Origin: Hebobacterum sp964559435 | GTDB lineage: Bacteria > Armatimonadota > Hebobacteria > Hebobacterales > Hebobacteraceae | Direction of reading: 5' to 3' | NCBI GenBank assembly: GCA_964559435.1 | Contig: CAZLHI010000007.1 | Coordinates: 48,290-112,289, forward strand | DNA length: 64,000 nucleotides | In this document: piece by piece, positions 25,142 through 33,744 of the stretch | How positions within the stretch are numbered: position 1 is the stretch's first letter | Layout of the letters: the number at the start of each line of letters is the position of its first letter | The notes under the pieces: generated by a model | The model's input: only the letters and a program-made list of their open reading frames with translations | What the model was told of the DNA's origin: nothing | The model's database searches: none | Program-made: the position numbers and the translations under genes

Positions 25142-26044
25142 TCAGTCGACCAGCCCGTACTTCTTTATGCTCGCGTCGGCCAGCTCTTGGATCTTGGCGA
25201 TCTGAGCCTTGCCTTCCTCTGATCGAAACAGGTGTCGGAACCGCCGCTGCGGCCTCAGGTACTCCTCGACCGGTATGGGCTCGATCTTCCGGACTCGCGT
25301 GACTTCGCCGTTCTCCCACTCGACCAGCGGATAGAGCCCACACTCGACGGCCAACCTGCCTATCTCGATGCTGAGCTTCTCGTCGTAGCCCCAGCCGGGC
25401 GGGCAGGGGACATGCACCTGGAGGTACTTCGGTCCGCGAACGCCCAAGGCTTTCTTCACCTTACGCCGCATGTCCGCGAAGATCGAAATGGAAGCGGTCG
25501 CAACATACGGGATGCCGTGGGCCGCGGCAATAGCCGGGAGGTCTTTCTTGGGGCGGTCCTCGCCGAACGATTTGCGCCCGGCAGGGCTGGTGGTCGTGGC
25601 GGCGGCAAACGGCGTCGAGCCGGAGCGCTGCACGCCGGTGTTCATATAGGCTTCGTTGTCCATGCAGCAGTACAGCACATCGTGGCCGCGCTCGAGCATC
25701 CCCGACAGCGACCCGAAGCCGATGTCGAGTGTCGCGCCGTCTCCCCCGAACGCGAGCACGCGGATGTCGTCCAGCTTGCCCTGGTGCTTCAGGGCGGCCT
25801 CGATCCCGGCCGCGACGGCGGGAGTGTTCTCGAACAACGAGTGAACCCAGGGAACGCCCCATGCGGACTCCGGGTGCGGGGTGCTGAAGACCTCCAGACA
25901 GCCCGTCGCGTTTGCCGCAACAACCTGCGACCCGGCGACCTCCATGACGAGCCGCACAGCGGACGCCTGGCCGCACCCAGCACAGGCCCTGTGACCGGGC
26001 AGGAAACCCCGCGTTATCTCATAGGTGAAGTCGGTCTTCGACAT
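25142..26044 (-). CDS. porB: pyruvate:ferredoxin oxidoreductase, beta subunit
   Basis: A 300-residue subunit that binds thiamine diphosphate and one [4Fe-4S] cluster and oxidatively decarboxylates pyruvate to acetyl-CoA, passing electrons to ferredoxin. CAGCGQ and ATGC are the first cluster Cys, and GGDGATLDIGFG ... MDNEAYMNTGVQRS is the TPP/Mg motif with the PFOR-specific NEAYMNTG. The C-terminal Cys in HVPCPPGW supplies a further ligand. It starts one base after the porA stop. Close relatives (VorB, OorB) differ in substrate, but the order G-D-A-B and lengths fit pyruvate best. Confidence 0.9.
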   Translation of the reverse strand: MSKTDFTYEITRGFLPGHRACAGCGQASAVRLVMEVAGSQVVAANATGCLEVFSTPHPESAWGVPWVHSLFENTPAVAAGIEAALKHQGKLDDIRVLAFGGDGATLDIGFGSLSGMLERGHDVLYCCMDNEAYMNTGVQRSGSTPFAAATTTSPAGRKSFGEDRPKKDLPAIAAAHGIPYVATASISIFADMRRKVKKALGVRGPKYLQVHVPCPPGWGYDEKLSIEIGRLAVECGLYPLVEWENGEVTRVRKIEPIPVEEYLRPQRRFRHLFRSEEGKAQIAKIQELADASIKKYGLVD

Positions 26045-26045
26045 G

Positions 26046-27215
26046 CTAGCTGGCCTCCAACAGTTCCTTGCGCAGCCCAGCGAAGAAGTCCATCTCGCCG
26101 GCTTGCGACCGCTCTTCCATCTCATCGAAGGTCTCGAAGGTGATGTCGCGCCCCCCGAGCCCGGTAACCGCGGCATGGACCGAGGGCTGGTTCGGCTGAC
26201 GGTACAGGGCCGCCCGAATCTCGGCCGGTAGAATCCCGTATGCGCCGACGTTCACCGCCTTCTCCACCACGACCACTCGCTTCGCTTTGGAGAGGGACTC
26301 GCGCAGCTCCTCGAGCGGGAAGGGGCGGAAGCAGCGCAGCTTAAGGACGCCGAGATTGTCTCCGTTGTCCCGCTTCATATCCACCCAGTCCTTCAGAGTC
26401 CCCACGACTGTTCCCATCGCGACATAGATGGTCTCCGCGTCGTCGCATCGGTACTCCTCGACAACATCGCCCATCCAACGGCCGAAGGCCGCCTGAAAGT
26501 CCTTGGCGATCTCCTTGACGACGTCCTTGGAGGCGAGGGCGTCACGCTGGAGCTCGAATCGCATCTCTTGATACAGCTCGGGGCCGGCGAACGCGCCCAG
26601 GGTATAGGGGTCGCCCGGGTCGAGCTTGTAGAGCGGGTCGTAGGGAGGGAGGAAGGCGTCCACCTCTTCCTGGGTCGGCACGTCGACGGTCTCGTAGGTG
26701 TGGGTCAGCACGAAGCCGTCCATGCAGACCATCACCGGCAGCAGGACTCTATCGTCCTCGGATATCTTGTAGGCCTGGATGTGCATATCGAGCACTTCCT
26801 GGCTGTTCTCGGCGTAGAGCTGCAGCCACCCCGAGTCGCGGACCGCGAGCGTATCCTGCTGGTCGTTCCAAATGCTCAACGGAGCCGAGAGGGACCTGTT
26901 GACGCCTGTGATGACGAGTGGCAGCCGCATGCCCGCGATGTTGTACAGCACTTCGGCCATCAACATAAGGCCCTGAGAGGTCGTCGCCGAGTAGGCGCGG
27001 GTGCCGGCCGCGACAGCGCCCAGGCATACCGATGCTGCGGAGTGCTCGCTCTCGACCCTGACGTACTCCGCGTGAATCTCCCCGTCGGCCACCATCTGAG
27101 ACAGCTCCTCGACGATGTGGGTCTGCGGCGTAATCGGATAGGCGGAGATCACGCCGGGGCGACAGAGTCCCACAGCTTCGGCAACGGCCTGCGAGCCTTC
27201 GATCATCTTCCTCAT
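26046..27215 (-). CDS. porA: pyruvate:ferredoxin oxidoreductase, alpha subunit
   Basis: A 389-residue catalytic subunit. GVISAYPITPQTHIVEEL is the substrate/TPP pyrimidine domain (the YPITP motif), EYVRVESEHSAASVCLGAVAAGTRAYSATTSQGLMLM follows, and the C-terminal part (VVVVEKAVNVG) is the transketolase-like domain II. The ATG overlaps the porD stop (TGATG), which sets the start; 21 further in-frame codons upstream lie inside porD. Confidence 0.92.
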   Translation of the reverse strand: MRKMIEGSQAVAEAVGLCRPGVISAYPITPQTHIVEELSQMVADGEIHAEYVRVESEHSAASVCLGAVAAGTRAYSATTSQGLMLMAEVLYNIAGMRLPLVITGVNRSLSAPLSIWNDQQDTLAVRDSGWLQLYAENSQEVLDMHIQAYKISEDDRVLLPVMVCMDGFVLTHTYETVDVPTQEEVDAFLPPYDPLYKLDPGDPYTLGAFAGPELYQEMRFELQRDALASKDVVKEIAKDFQAAFGRWMGDVVEEYRCDDAETIYVAMGTVVGTLKDWVDMKRDNGDNLGVLKLRCFRPFPLEELRESLSKAKRVVVVEKAVNVGAYGILPAEIRAALYRQPNQPSVHAAVTGLGGRDITFETFDEMEERSQAGEMDFFAGLRKELLEAS

Positions 27216-27502
27216 CAGCGGTGCTCCTCTTCCATCGTGATCGCATCGAACGCGCAGGCCGCCGCACACATGCCACACCCTTTGCAGTATTCGAAGTCGG
27301 CCTCGTACTGCTTCTTCTCGAGGTGCCGAATGCAGCCCTCAGGACAGATCGTCTCACAGGTGTTGCAGCCGGTGCACTTCTCCCAGTCGAACACCGGCCG
27401 CAGAATCCCCCAGGGGCCGGTCTTGTTCCGCAGCGAAGAGCCTGGCCGCGTGACGATGCCAAGCGGAGGCTTCCTGCGCTTTCTCTTCGTACTGACCGTC
27501 AT
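27215..27502 (-). CDS. porD: pyruvate:ferredoxin oxidoreductase, delta (ferredoxin-like) subunit
   Basis: A 95-residue protein with two [4Fe-4S] motifs: Cys43-46-49-53 (CTGCNTCETICP) and Cys73-76-79-83 (CKGCGMCAAACA). They form the electron-exit wire from the catalytic subunits to soluble ferredoxin. The basic N-terminal tail is usual. It overlaps porG by 4 bases (ATGA) and porA by one. Confidence 0.95.
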   Translation of the reverse strand: MTVSTKRKRRKPPLGIVTRPGSSLRNKTGPWGILRPVFDWEKCTGCNTCETICPEGCIRHLEKKQYEADFEYCKGCGMCAAACAFDAITMEEEHR

Positions 27503-28047
27503 TGCTTCTGCTCCCTCACCAGGTCATAAGCGCGCTTCGCCGCGCTCACGTTCTTGTCTCCGAGTTCATCCCGGAAGCGATGGCGGATGCTTCGTTCGAT
27601 GGCGTCGAAGCTGATGGCCCCCGATATCCCCGAGAAGGCCCCCATGATCGCGGTGTTCATAATCGGGCGTCCTAGTTCCTCGAGCGCTATCTGCGTCGCC
27701 GGGAACGTCACCACCCTCGCCTTCGTGTCAAGGTCCAACTCCGAAGCCTTTCGCTCACTGTTGATGAGAACAGTTCCATCGGGCTTGATTCCAGCGAGTA
27801 CGTCCACTGTATCGAGTAGGGTGGGGTCCTGAACGATGACGTAGTCGGGCGAGTAGATCTGGCTCCTGCGCCTGATTGGCTTATCGCTTATGCGACAGAA
27901 GGCCTGAACCGGCGCGCCCCGGCGCTCGACCCCGAACGCGGGGAAGGCCTGGGCCTCTCTCCCATCATCGAAGGCGGCCACCGCCAGCAGCTCCGCTGCC
28001 GTGACAGACCCCTGCCCGCCTCGCCCATGGATTCGAATCTCTATCAT
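27499..28047 (-). CDS. porG: pyruvate:ferredoxin oxidoreductase, gamma subunit
   Basis: A 182-residue subunit. MIEIRIHGRGGQGSVTAAELLA is the defining N-terminus, followed by AFGVERRGAPVQAFCRISD and IMNTAIMGAFSGISGAIS. ATG at 28047 with GAGGAGCGACC is first in the porGDAB operon. The 43 residues that could be added upstream do not resemble the family. Confidence 0.93.
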   Translation of the reverse strand: MIEIRIHGRGGQGSVTAAELLAVAAFDDGREAQAFPAFGVERRGAPVQAFCRISDKPIRRRSQIYSPDYVIVQDPTLLDTVDVLAGIKPDGTVLINSERKASELDLDTKARVVTFPATQIALEELGRPIMNTAIMGAFSGISGAISFDAIERSIRHRFRDELGDKNVSAAKRAYDLVREQKQ

Positions 28048-28353
28048 ACGGTCGCTCCTCAAGCTCTGGCTTCGGCCACACGCGTCACAGGCGGGGATTG
28101 CGACCCCGCCCGCGGCTCGGAGAAAAACCACCGGACTACGGTGTGTCGAACCTTCGCCCTCACCTAGCTTAACCACCCCGGAAGGCTCGACCTCCTAGTC
28201 CCTTCGCCCTCGTGCCCGCTACTCCTCCTATCGCCGCGGGAGAGGCCCGACGTAGTCGCTCTGCAGCAAACAGGAACTGCAGGACGGACCGAAGAAACGC
28301 AGTCTAGGCGCGTATACTGCGCCTCCATCCCTGAAGCGAGGAGCAAGTCCATC
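28048..28353. other. divergent intergenic region (306 bases) with two inverted repeats
   Basis: It holds a 7-bp hairpin GGCGGGG/CCCCGCC (28090-28096 and 28104-28110) in the porG leader, and the palindrome GGCGC-GTATACT-GCGCC (28307-28323) 30 bases before the nucleoside hydrolase ATG. TATACT within the latter could be a plus-strand -10, with the palindrome as an operator, but no -35 is clear. No gene or RNA was recognised. Confidence 0.4.
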
Positions 28354-29271
28354 ATGGCATTCCCTGCGCTCGCACCACCGCGTCGCCTCGAGCACCTTCA
28401 GCCACCGTCCGGCCGCCTCCGCATGGTTCTCGATACCGACACGCACAATGAGATCGACGACCAGTTCGCGGTCGTCTACTCTCTGCTCTCGCGGGGTAGG
28501 CTCGACGTCGAGGCCATCTACGCGGCGCCCTTCCACAATGACCGCTCCTCCGGCCCCGGCGACGGCATGCAGAAGAGCTACGAGGAGATCCTGCGCCTGT
28601 TGGAACGACTCGACATCTCTCCGGAAGGCCTTGTCCATCGCGGATCGCCGAGCTACCTGCCTGGCGCTGACACCGCGGTCGAGAGCGCCGCTGCCGCGGA
28701 CCTGATCGAGAAGGCGATGTCCGGCCCCGACCCCCTCTACGTCGTCGCCATCGGCGCTATCACCAACGTCGCCTCGGCCCTTCTCCTCCAGCCGAGGATC
28801 GCCGAGCACACCGTCGTGGTCTGGCTCGGCGGGCAGCCCACGCACTGGCCCACCGCCGACGAGTTCAACCTCCGCCAGGACCTCCACGCCTCGCGCCTCA
28901 TCTTCGACTCCGGCGTGCCCCTCGTGTACATTCCGTGTGCTGGAGTCGCCTCTCACCTCCTCACCACCGTCCCCGAGATCGAGCGCCACGTCGAAGGCAG
29001 GGGCCCCATCGGCGACTACCTCGCGGGGATATTCAAGGAGTACAGCGACGACCACTTCGCCTGGTCGAAGGTCATCTGGGATATCGCCTGCATCGGTTGG
29101 TGCCTCAATCCCGAGTGGGTGCCGACCGAACTCATCCCCAGCCCCATCCTCACCGATCAGCTCACCTGGAGTGTGGACCACTCCCGCCCCCCCATCCGTA
29201 CCGCCACCTATGTCCACCGCGATCCCATCTTCCGGGATTTGTTCGGGAAGCTGGCTGATGCCTCGGGTTGA
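28354..29271 (+). CDS. inosine/uridine-preferring nucleoside hydrolase family protein
   Basis: A 305-residue calcium-dependent N-ribohydrolase. MVLDTDTHNEIDDQFAVVYSLLS near residues 24-46 is the Asp cluster that binds Ca and ribose, in the DTDxxNEIDDQFA variant of the IunH superfamily. PLYVVAIGAITNVASALLLQP and VVVWLGGQPTHWP follow, with W-D-I-A near the C-terminus supplying the last ligand. It would cleave nucleosides to base and ribose for salvage. It is a single plus-strand gene between two minus-strand operons. Confidence 0.85.
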   Translation: MAFPALAPPRRLEHLQPPSGRLRMVLDTDTHNEIDDQFAVVYSLLSRGRLDVEAIYAAPFHNDRSSGPGDGMQKSYEEILRLLERLDISPEGLVHRGSPSYLPGADTAVESAAAADLIEKAMSGPDPLYVVAIGAITNVASALLLQPRIAEHTVVVWLGGQPTHWPTADEFNLRQDLHASRLIFDSGVPLVYIPCAGVASHLLTTVPEIERHVEGRGPIGDYLAGIFKEYSDDHFAWSKVIWDIACIGWCLNPEWVPTELIPSPILTDQLTWSVDHSRPPIRTATYVHRDPIFRDLFGKLADASG

Positions 29272-29314
29272 GGATGAGCGCTCAGCCGGGAGCATGGGGC
29301 AGGGGAGGAGCCGG

Positions 29315-30772
29315 CTAGGATGGCCGCTCTTCTGCCGCCTCGGCGCCTGCGCGCTTCCCTTGGAGATACTCGTGGATCGCCCGCGCCGCCCGTTTCGCGT
29401 CGCCCATCGCTGCAATAACCGTGCCGGCATCGTTGGCGATGTCGCCGCCGGCGTAGACGCCCGGCATTGTCGTCTCGCCGGTCTGCTCGTCCACCACGAG
29501 CCGGCCGTCCTCGCCGGCCTTCAGCTTCGGCTCACTTCGCGGTAGGAGAGGGTTCGGCGAGGTGCTGACCGCGATGATGACCGTATCCGCCCCCACTTCG
29601 AACTCGCTGCCCGGCACAGCCACCGGCCGTCGACGGCCGCTTTCATCTGGCGCGCCGAGTTCGGCGCGCTGGCACGTGATCGCACACACATGCCCTTGCT
29701 CGTCGCCAAGCATCTCGAGCGGGATGGTGAGCTCCTCGAGCTTCACTCCCTCCTCGAGCGCGTTCTCCACCTCTTCCGCTCGAGCTGGAAGCTCCGCCCG
29801 TGTGCGGCGATAGAGAATCGTCACCTCCGAACCCAGCCGGAGCGCGCTGCGCGCGGCATCCATGGCGGTGTTCCCGCCGCCTATGACGACCGTCTTCTTG
29901 CCCACGCGGACGGGCGTGCGGTACTCCGGAAATCTGTGCGCCCGCATCAGATTGACGCGGGTGAGGAACTCGTTGGCCGAGTAGACCCCTGCCAGGTTCT
30001 CGCCGGGGATATGCAGGAACCAGGGCAGCCCGGCCCCGGTGGAGATGAAGAGGGCGTCATATCCCTCTTCGTTCATCAGCTCGTCAAGCGTTACCGTCTT
30101 CCCCACCAGCACATCGGTCTCGATCTCGACGCCCAGGCTCTTCACGTAGTCGATCTCTCTGTCGAGAATGTCGCGAGGGAGCCTGAACTCGGGGATGCCG
30201 TATCGGAGTACTCCGCCCGGCGCGTGGAGTGACTCGAATACTGTTACACGATATCCGTGACGCGCGAGGTCTCCCGCCGCCGTCAGCCCGGCCGGCCCTG
30301 ACCCAACGACGGCCACTTTGGGCGCGGCCGCGTCCGGCTCCCGTCTGAGGCGAAAGCCCATGTTGTCCCGTTCCCAGTCGGCGACGAAGCGCTCCAGGGC
30401 TCCGATGGCCACGGGCTCGCACTTCTTGCCGAGGACACATGCCTCTTCGCACTGTGTCTCCTGCGGACAGACGCGCCCGCAGATGCCCGGCAGGTTGTTG
30501 CGCTCCTTGAGAATGCGGACCGCATCCTCCATGCGCCCTTCCCGCACGGCGACGATGAAGCCAGGGATATCGATGCCGACCGGGCAGCCAGGGACACAAC
30601 TGGGCCGCTTGCAGTCGAGGCACCGTTCCGCCTCTGCAAGAGCCGACTCAGCGTCGAAGCCGAGGGCGACCTCCTGGAAGTCCTGCCTCCTTTCCCGGGG
30701 GCGGCGACGGGGGAGGGGAGTCCGCGGGGCTGGTCGGGATCTCTTCTTGCGGGCGACAGTTTCGTCGGTCAC
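29315..30772 (-). CDS. NADPH-dependent GltA/NfnB-like FAD oxidoreductase
   Basis: A 485-residue protein. The N-terminal Fe-S domain has AERCLDCKRPSCVPGCPVGIDI and GICGRVCPQETQCEEACVLG (two [4Fe-4S] sites). An FAD/NAD(P) double-Rossmann domain with VAVVGSGPAGLTAAGDLA and VVIGGGNTAMDAARSA follows, ending PGVYAGGDIANDAGTVIAAMGDAKRAA. Alone this is annotated as homotetrameric glutamate synthase small subunit. But the gene directly upstream encodes an NfnA-like subunit, and no glutamate synthase large subunit is in view. The pair more likely forms an Nfn-type (electron-bifurcating ferredoxin:NADP oxidoreductase) or sulfide-dehydrogenase-like complex. Confidence 0.85.
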   Translation of the reverse strand: MTDETVARKKRSRPAPRTPLPRRRPRERRQDFQEVALGFDAESALAEAERCLDCKRPSCVPGCPVGIDIPGFIVAVREGRMEDAVRILKERNNLPGICGRVCPQETQCEEACVLGKKCEPVAIGALERFVADWERDNMGFRLRREPDAAAPKVAVVGSGPAGLTAAGDLARHGYRVTVFESLHAPGGVLRYGIPEFRLPRDILDREIDYVKSLGVEIETDVLVGKTVTLDELMNEEGYDALFISTGAGLPWFLHIPGENLAGVYSANEFLTRVNLMRAHRFPEYRTPVRVGKKTVVIGGGNTAMDAARSALRLGSEVTILYRRTRAELPARAEEVENALEEGVKLEELTIPLEMLGDEQGHVCAITCQRAELGAPDESGRRRPVAVPGSEFEVGADTVIIAVSTSPNPLLPRSEPKLKAGEDGRLVVDEQTGETTMPGVYAGGDIANDAGTVIAAMGDAKRAARAIHEYLQGKRAGAEAAEERPS

Positions 30773-30796
30773 TTCCAGCCTCTTGCTCGCTCTATC

Positions 30797-31669
30797 CTAA
30801 GATTCGTTCTGGGCACGCTGTTGGTCGAGCCGGTCGGCCTCTACGTGGAGCCGACAGATCTCTTCCTCTTCCGCAAAGGCCTGCTTCCGCTTGGCAAGCT
30901 CCTCGAAGTCAACCTGGTGGCCATCGAAGTCCGGACCGTCAACACAGGCGAACTTCACCTCGCCGCCAACGGTCACCCGGCAGGCTCCGCACATGCCGGT
31001 CCCGTCCACCATGATGGGATCGAGGCTTACGAGTGTGGGAATGTCGTGATCCTTGGTCAGGTCCACGGTAGCCTTCATCATCGGGATGGGGCCGGTGGCA
31101 ATGCAGTAGTCGTAGTGCTCGCCGCGGCCCAGGAGTTCGCGCAGCACATCTGTCACGAAGCCGTGATGGCCCAGCGATCCGTCATCGGTGGCGATGTGGA
31201 CCTCGGAGGTGAGCTGTCGGATCTCCTCCAGGTAGAACAGGAGGTCTTCGCTGCGGGCCCCGAGGATGGCCACGATCTCATTGCCGGCCTCCGCGAAGCC
31301 AGTGATCTCCGGGAATATGAAGGCGATCCCGAGCCCGCCCGCCACGCATACTACCCGCCCATGGCGACGTATCTCGGTGGGCTGCCCAAGCGGTCCGAGA
31401 ACATCCGCCAACGAATCACCGACCTCCATCGTCGCCATCTGGCGAGTTGAAACGCCCACCGCCTGGAACACGATCGCTATCGTGCCCTTGTCGGGGTTCC
31501 TCTCGGCAATGGTGAGGGGAACGCGTTCGCCTTGCTCGTCCACACGCACGATGACGAACTGCCCGGGCCGAGCCCGTCGCGCCACTCGCGGCACCTCCAT
31601 CTCGAACCGCGTTATGCCTGGCGCCATGTTACGCTTCGACACTATCTTGAACCGCGCCGATGCCTCCAG
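30797..31669 (-). CDS. NfnA/SudB-like FAD- and [2Fe-2S]-containing NAD(P) reductase subunit
   Basis: About 290 residues. ARPGQFVIVRVDEQGERVPLTI binds FAD, VVCVAGGLGIAFIFPEITGF binds the nicotinamide nucleotide, and MVDGTGMCGACRVTVGGEVKFACVDGP carries the Cys of a [2Fe-2S] cluster, as in PyrK-like and NfnA proteins. A GTG at 31642 would cut into the first beta strand (FKIVSKR). The CTG at 31669, six bases after AAGGAGA, restores the family N-terminus, so I propose it. It partners the GltA-like gene 24 bases downstream and, with Por, suggests ferredoxin/NAD(P)H balancing. Confidence 0.8.
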   Translation of the reverse strand: MEASARFKIVSKRNMAPGITRFEMEVPRVARRARPGQFVIVRVDEQGERVPLTIAERNPDKGTIAIVFQAVGVSTRQMATMEVGDSLADVLGPLGQPTEIRRHGRVVCVAGGLGIAFIFPEITGFAEAGNEIVAILGARSEDLLFYLEEIRQLTSEVHIATDDGSLGHHGFVTDVLRELLGRGEHYDYCIATGPIPMMKATVDLTKDHDIPTLVSLDPIMVDGTGMCGACRVTVGGEVKFACVDGPDFDGHQVDFEELAKRKQAFAEEEEICRLHVEADRLDQQRAQNES

Positions 31670-31810
31670 CTTGATTCTCCTTCCGATTGCAGCGTGCCCC
31701 AGGGCCTCGGCGGCCTGAGCCAGCCCGAGGCGGGCGAGGGGAGGGTGAGCACGTTTGCCAGGCGGACAGGATTCGCCCGCCTCGGCTTGTCGAGCCGAGC
31801 TCCAGACTCC

Positions 31811-32815
31811 CTATTCCCAGCGCGCGAGCAGGCTCATGCCGTAGAGAGACTGTGCCTCTGATTCGTCGCCGACCTCGACGACCGCTTCCTCTCCCGCCAT
31901 GTTCCGGCCGGCGGCCTCTCCCTGCGCCATCGCCCGCAGCCAGCCGTAGCCGATCGGCCGCCGCTTGCCTTCGTGCTCGATCTGCGCAGCGTCCCCCGCC
32001 GCGAACACGCTCTCATCCGTGCTCTGTAGCCGCGTGTCGACCACCACGCCATCTGCCAGCGAGATCCCCGATCCGACCAGGAAGTCGACGCTGGCACGCT
32101 GGTCCAGGGCGAAACCGACAATGTCCGCCGGCGGCTCGCGGCCTTCGTGCGTCTTGACCGCCGCCACGCGTCCGTCCGCACCCACAAGCTCGGCCGGTCT
32201 ATCCAGCGCGATGACCTGGATGCCGCGCTGCTCGAGTTCGCGCTCCACAAGCTCCCCCTTGAGCTGAAAGAGCTGTGGGAACCATGGGCTTTCATCCGGC
32301 ACGAGCATCGTCACCGACAGGCCACTCAGCTTGAGCGCGCGAGTCAGCTCAACGCCTTGAAGCCCCCGTCCCACGACGACCGCGGTCTCTGCTTCCTCGA
32401 TCCACTTCCGAAGGCGGAGCGCGTCGGCGTAAGAGGCAAACGGCGTCACGTGATCGAGCTCGATTCCCGGTATTTCAGGCAACCGAGGCTTAACGCCCGT
32501 TGCCACAAGAAGCTTGTCGTACTCGAGCGTCGTGCCGTTGTCGAGAACGAGCGCGCGGTTGGCTCGTTCGATGGCGGCTGCCTTCCTGCCGATCAAGAGG
32601 CGAATGTCGGCTGACTGCGCACGCGACTCGAAGTCTCGCCAGAGTTGCTTCTCTTCGATCCGGCCTGCGACGAAATCGGCCAACAGGGGCCGCGTGTAGA
32701 ACGGCCGCTCCTCCTCGGCCACCAGGGAGATCGTGTCACCGCCGCGCAGTTCGCGAATGACCTCCGCGGCTCGGGTGGCAGCGACACCTCCCCCCACCAC
32801 TACGAAATCCGACAT
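31811..32815 (-). CDS. FAD-dependent pyridine nucleotide-disulfide-type oxidoreductase
   Basis: A 334-residue flavoprotein. FVVVGGGVAATRAAEVIREL (FAD), LLVATGVKPRLPEIPG, TAVVVGRGLQGVELTRALK (NAD(P)) and VFAAGDAAQIEHEGKRRPIGYGWLRAMAQG are the class landmarks of NADH:rubredoxin reductase and NirB-N-terminal-like enzymes. No redox-active CxxxxC disulfide is present, and the C-terminal dimerisation domain is short. The electron acceptor is not evident. ATG at 32815 chosen because the fold begins there. It heads a minus-strand run with the Nfn-like genes. Confidence 0.8.
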   Translation of the reverse strand: MSDFVVVGGGVAATRAAEVIRELRGGDTISLVAEEERPFYTRPLLADFVAGRIEEKQLWRDFESRAQSADIRLLIGRKAAAIERANRALVLDNGTTLEYDKLLVATGVKPRLPEIPGIELDHVTPFASYADALRLRKWIEEAETAVVVGRGLQGVELTRALKLSGLSVTMLVPDESPWFPQLFQLKGELVERELEQRGIQVIALDRPAELVGADGRVAAVKTHEGREPPADIVGFALDQRASVDFLVGSGISLADGVVVDTRLQSTDESVFAAGDAAQIEHEGKRRPIGYGWLRAMAQGEAAGRNMAGEEAVVEVGDESEAQSLYGMSLLARWE

Positions 32816-32997
32816 CGGCCAGGCCTCCTCTTCCGTCACTGGGGAGAAAGCACACTCGAGGTGTGATTCTGGCACAATCCAGCCCCCTCCTTCCAGGGAG
32901 GGTCCGCAGGAAATCTAGGTCGAGGTGGATAAGTTTAGGCTGGTCAGTTGGCTGCGCGCCGAGTCAGAGGGTGCGCTGCGAAAAGGGGCGAACGCAG

Positions 32998-33717
32998 TTG
33001 GCGTCTGACAAAGGCTGCTGGTCTGTCGTTCTGGCGATTGCCGTGGGTTTCTGCCAGCTCGGTGTGGCACACGCTGGCCCGCCGGGCTATGCGGCAGAGC
33101 GCGCCGACATGGTGGAAAGGCTCCGGAAGAACGGAATCAGCAACCAGTATGTGCTTGCCGCCATGCACAGAGTGCCCCGGCACCTATTCGTTGCGCCAGG
33201 CGATCGAAAACGTGCTTATGAAGAGGTGAAGATCCCGGTCGTCGGCGGACAGGCGCTTTGTCGGCCGCACGTGATCGCGCTGGCGACGCAGATGCTTGAT
33301 GCCAAGCCGGGGCGGAAGGTGCTGCAAGTCGGCACGGGCTGCGGATACTGCACGGCTGTGCTGTGTGAGATCACCACCCAAGTCTACGCCATCGACCTGC
33401 GCCGCGACGTTCTTCGATTGGCCGAAACACGTCTCCGGGCTCTCGGCTACTCATCGGTCAAGTGGCGCAACAGCAAGGCGTGCCAGGGATGGAGTAAGCA
33501 CGGGCCTTTCGACGCGATACTCGTGCTGTGTGCCGCAGACGCCGTTCCCGAGGCGCTTGTCGAGCAGCTCAAGGACGGAGGCCGTATGGTCATACCCATC
33601 GGCCGGGGGCCGGAGCAGACCCTCACATGTTTGAGGAAGAGCGAGGGCCGGCTGCGCTCCGAAGTGGTCATGCCGATACGCGTGGACCTCATGGCCTGCC
33701 AGCGGCCGCTACCGTAG
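32998..33717 (+). CDS. exported protein-L-isoaspartate O-methyltransferase family protein
   Basis: About 239 residues from a TTG with AAGGGG upstream. A signal-peptide-like segment (SVVLAIAVGFCQLGVAHA) precedes the PCMT domain. RHLFVAPGDRKRAYEEVKIPVVGGQALCRPHVIALATQML is the PCMT opening, VLQVGTGCGYCTAVLCEI is motif I and VYAIDLRRDVLRLAETRL motif II, with GGRMVIPIGRG later. The enzyme normally repairs isoaspartyl residues in the cytosol with SAM. Export would need a periplasmic SAM source or mean the domain does something else. The hydrophobic stretch could also be an uncleaved anchor. Confidence 0.75.
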   Translation: MASDKGCWSVVLAIAVGFCQLGVAHAGPPGYAAERADMVERLRKNGISNQYVLAAMHRVPRHLFVAPGDRKRAYEEVKIPVVGGQALCRPHVIALATQMLDAKPGRKVLQVGTGCGYCTAVLCEITTQVYAIDLRRDVLRLAETRLRALGYSSVKWRNSKACQGWSKHGPFDAILVLCAADAVPEALVEQLKDGGRMVIPIGRGPEQTLTCLRKSEGRLRSEVVMPIRVDLMACQRPLP

Positions 33718-33744
33718 CCTTCAACCGCACTGCGAACGAATCGG

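Noticed and set aside
29315..30772. Calling the GltA-like protein a glutamate synthase small subunit
   Set aside because: No large subunit is nearby and an NfnA-like partner is adjacent, so the electron-transfer reading is preferred.
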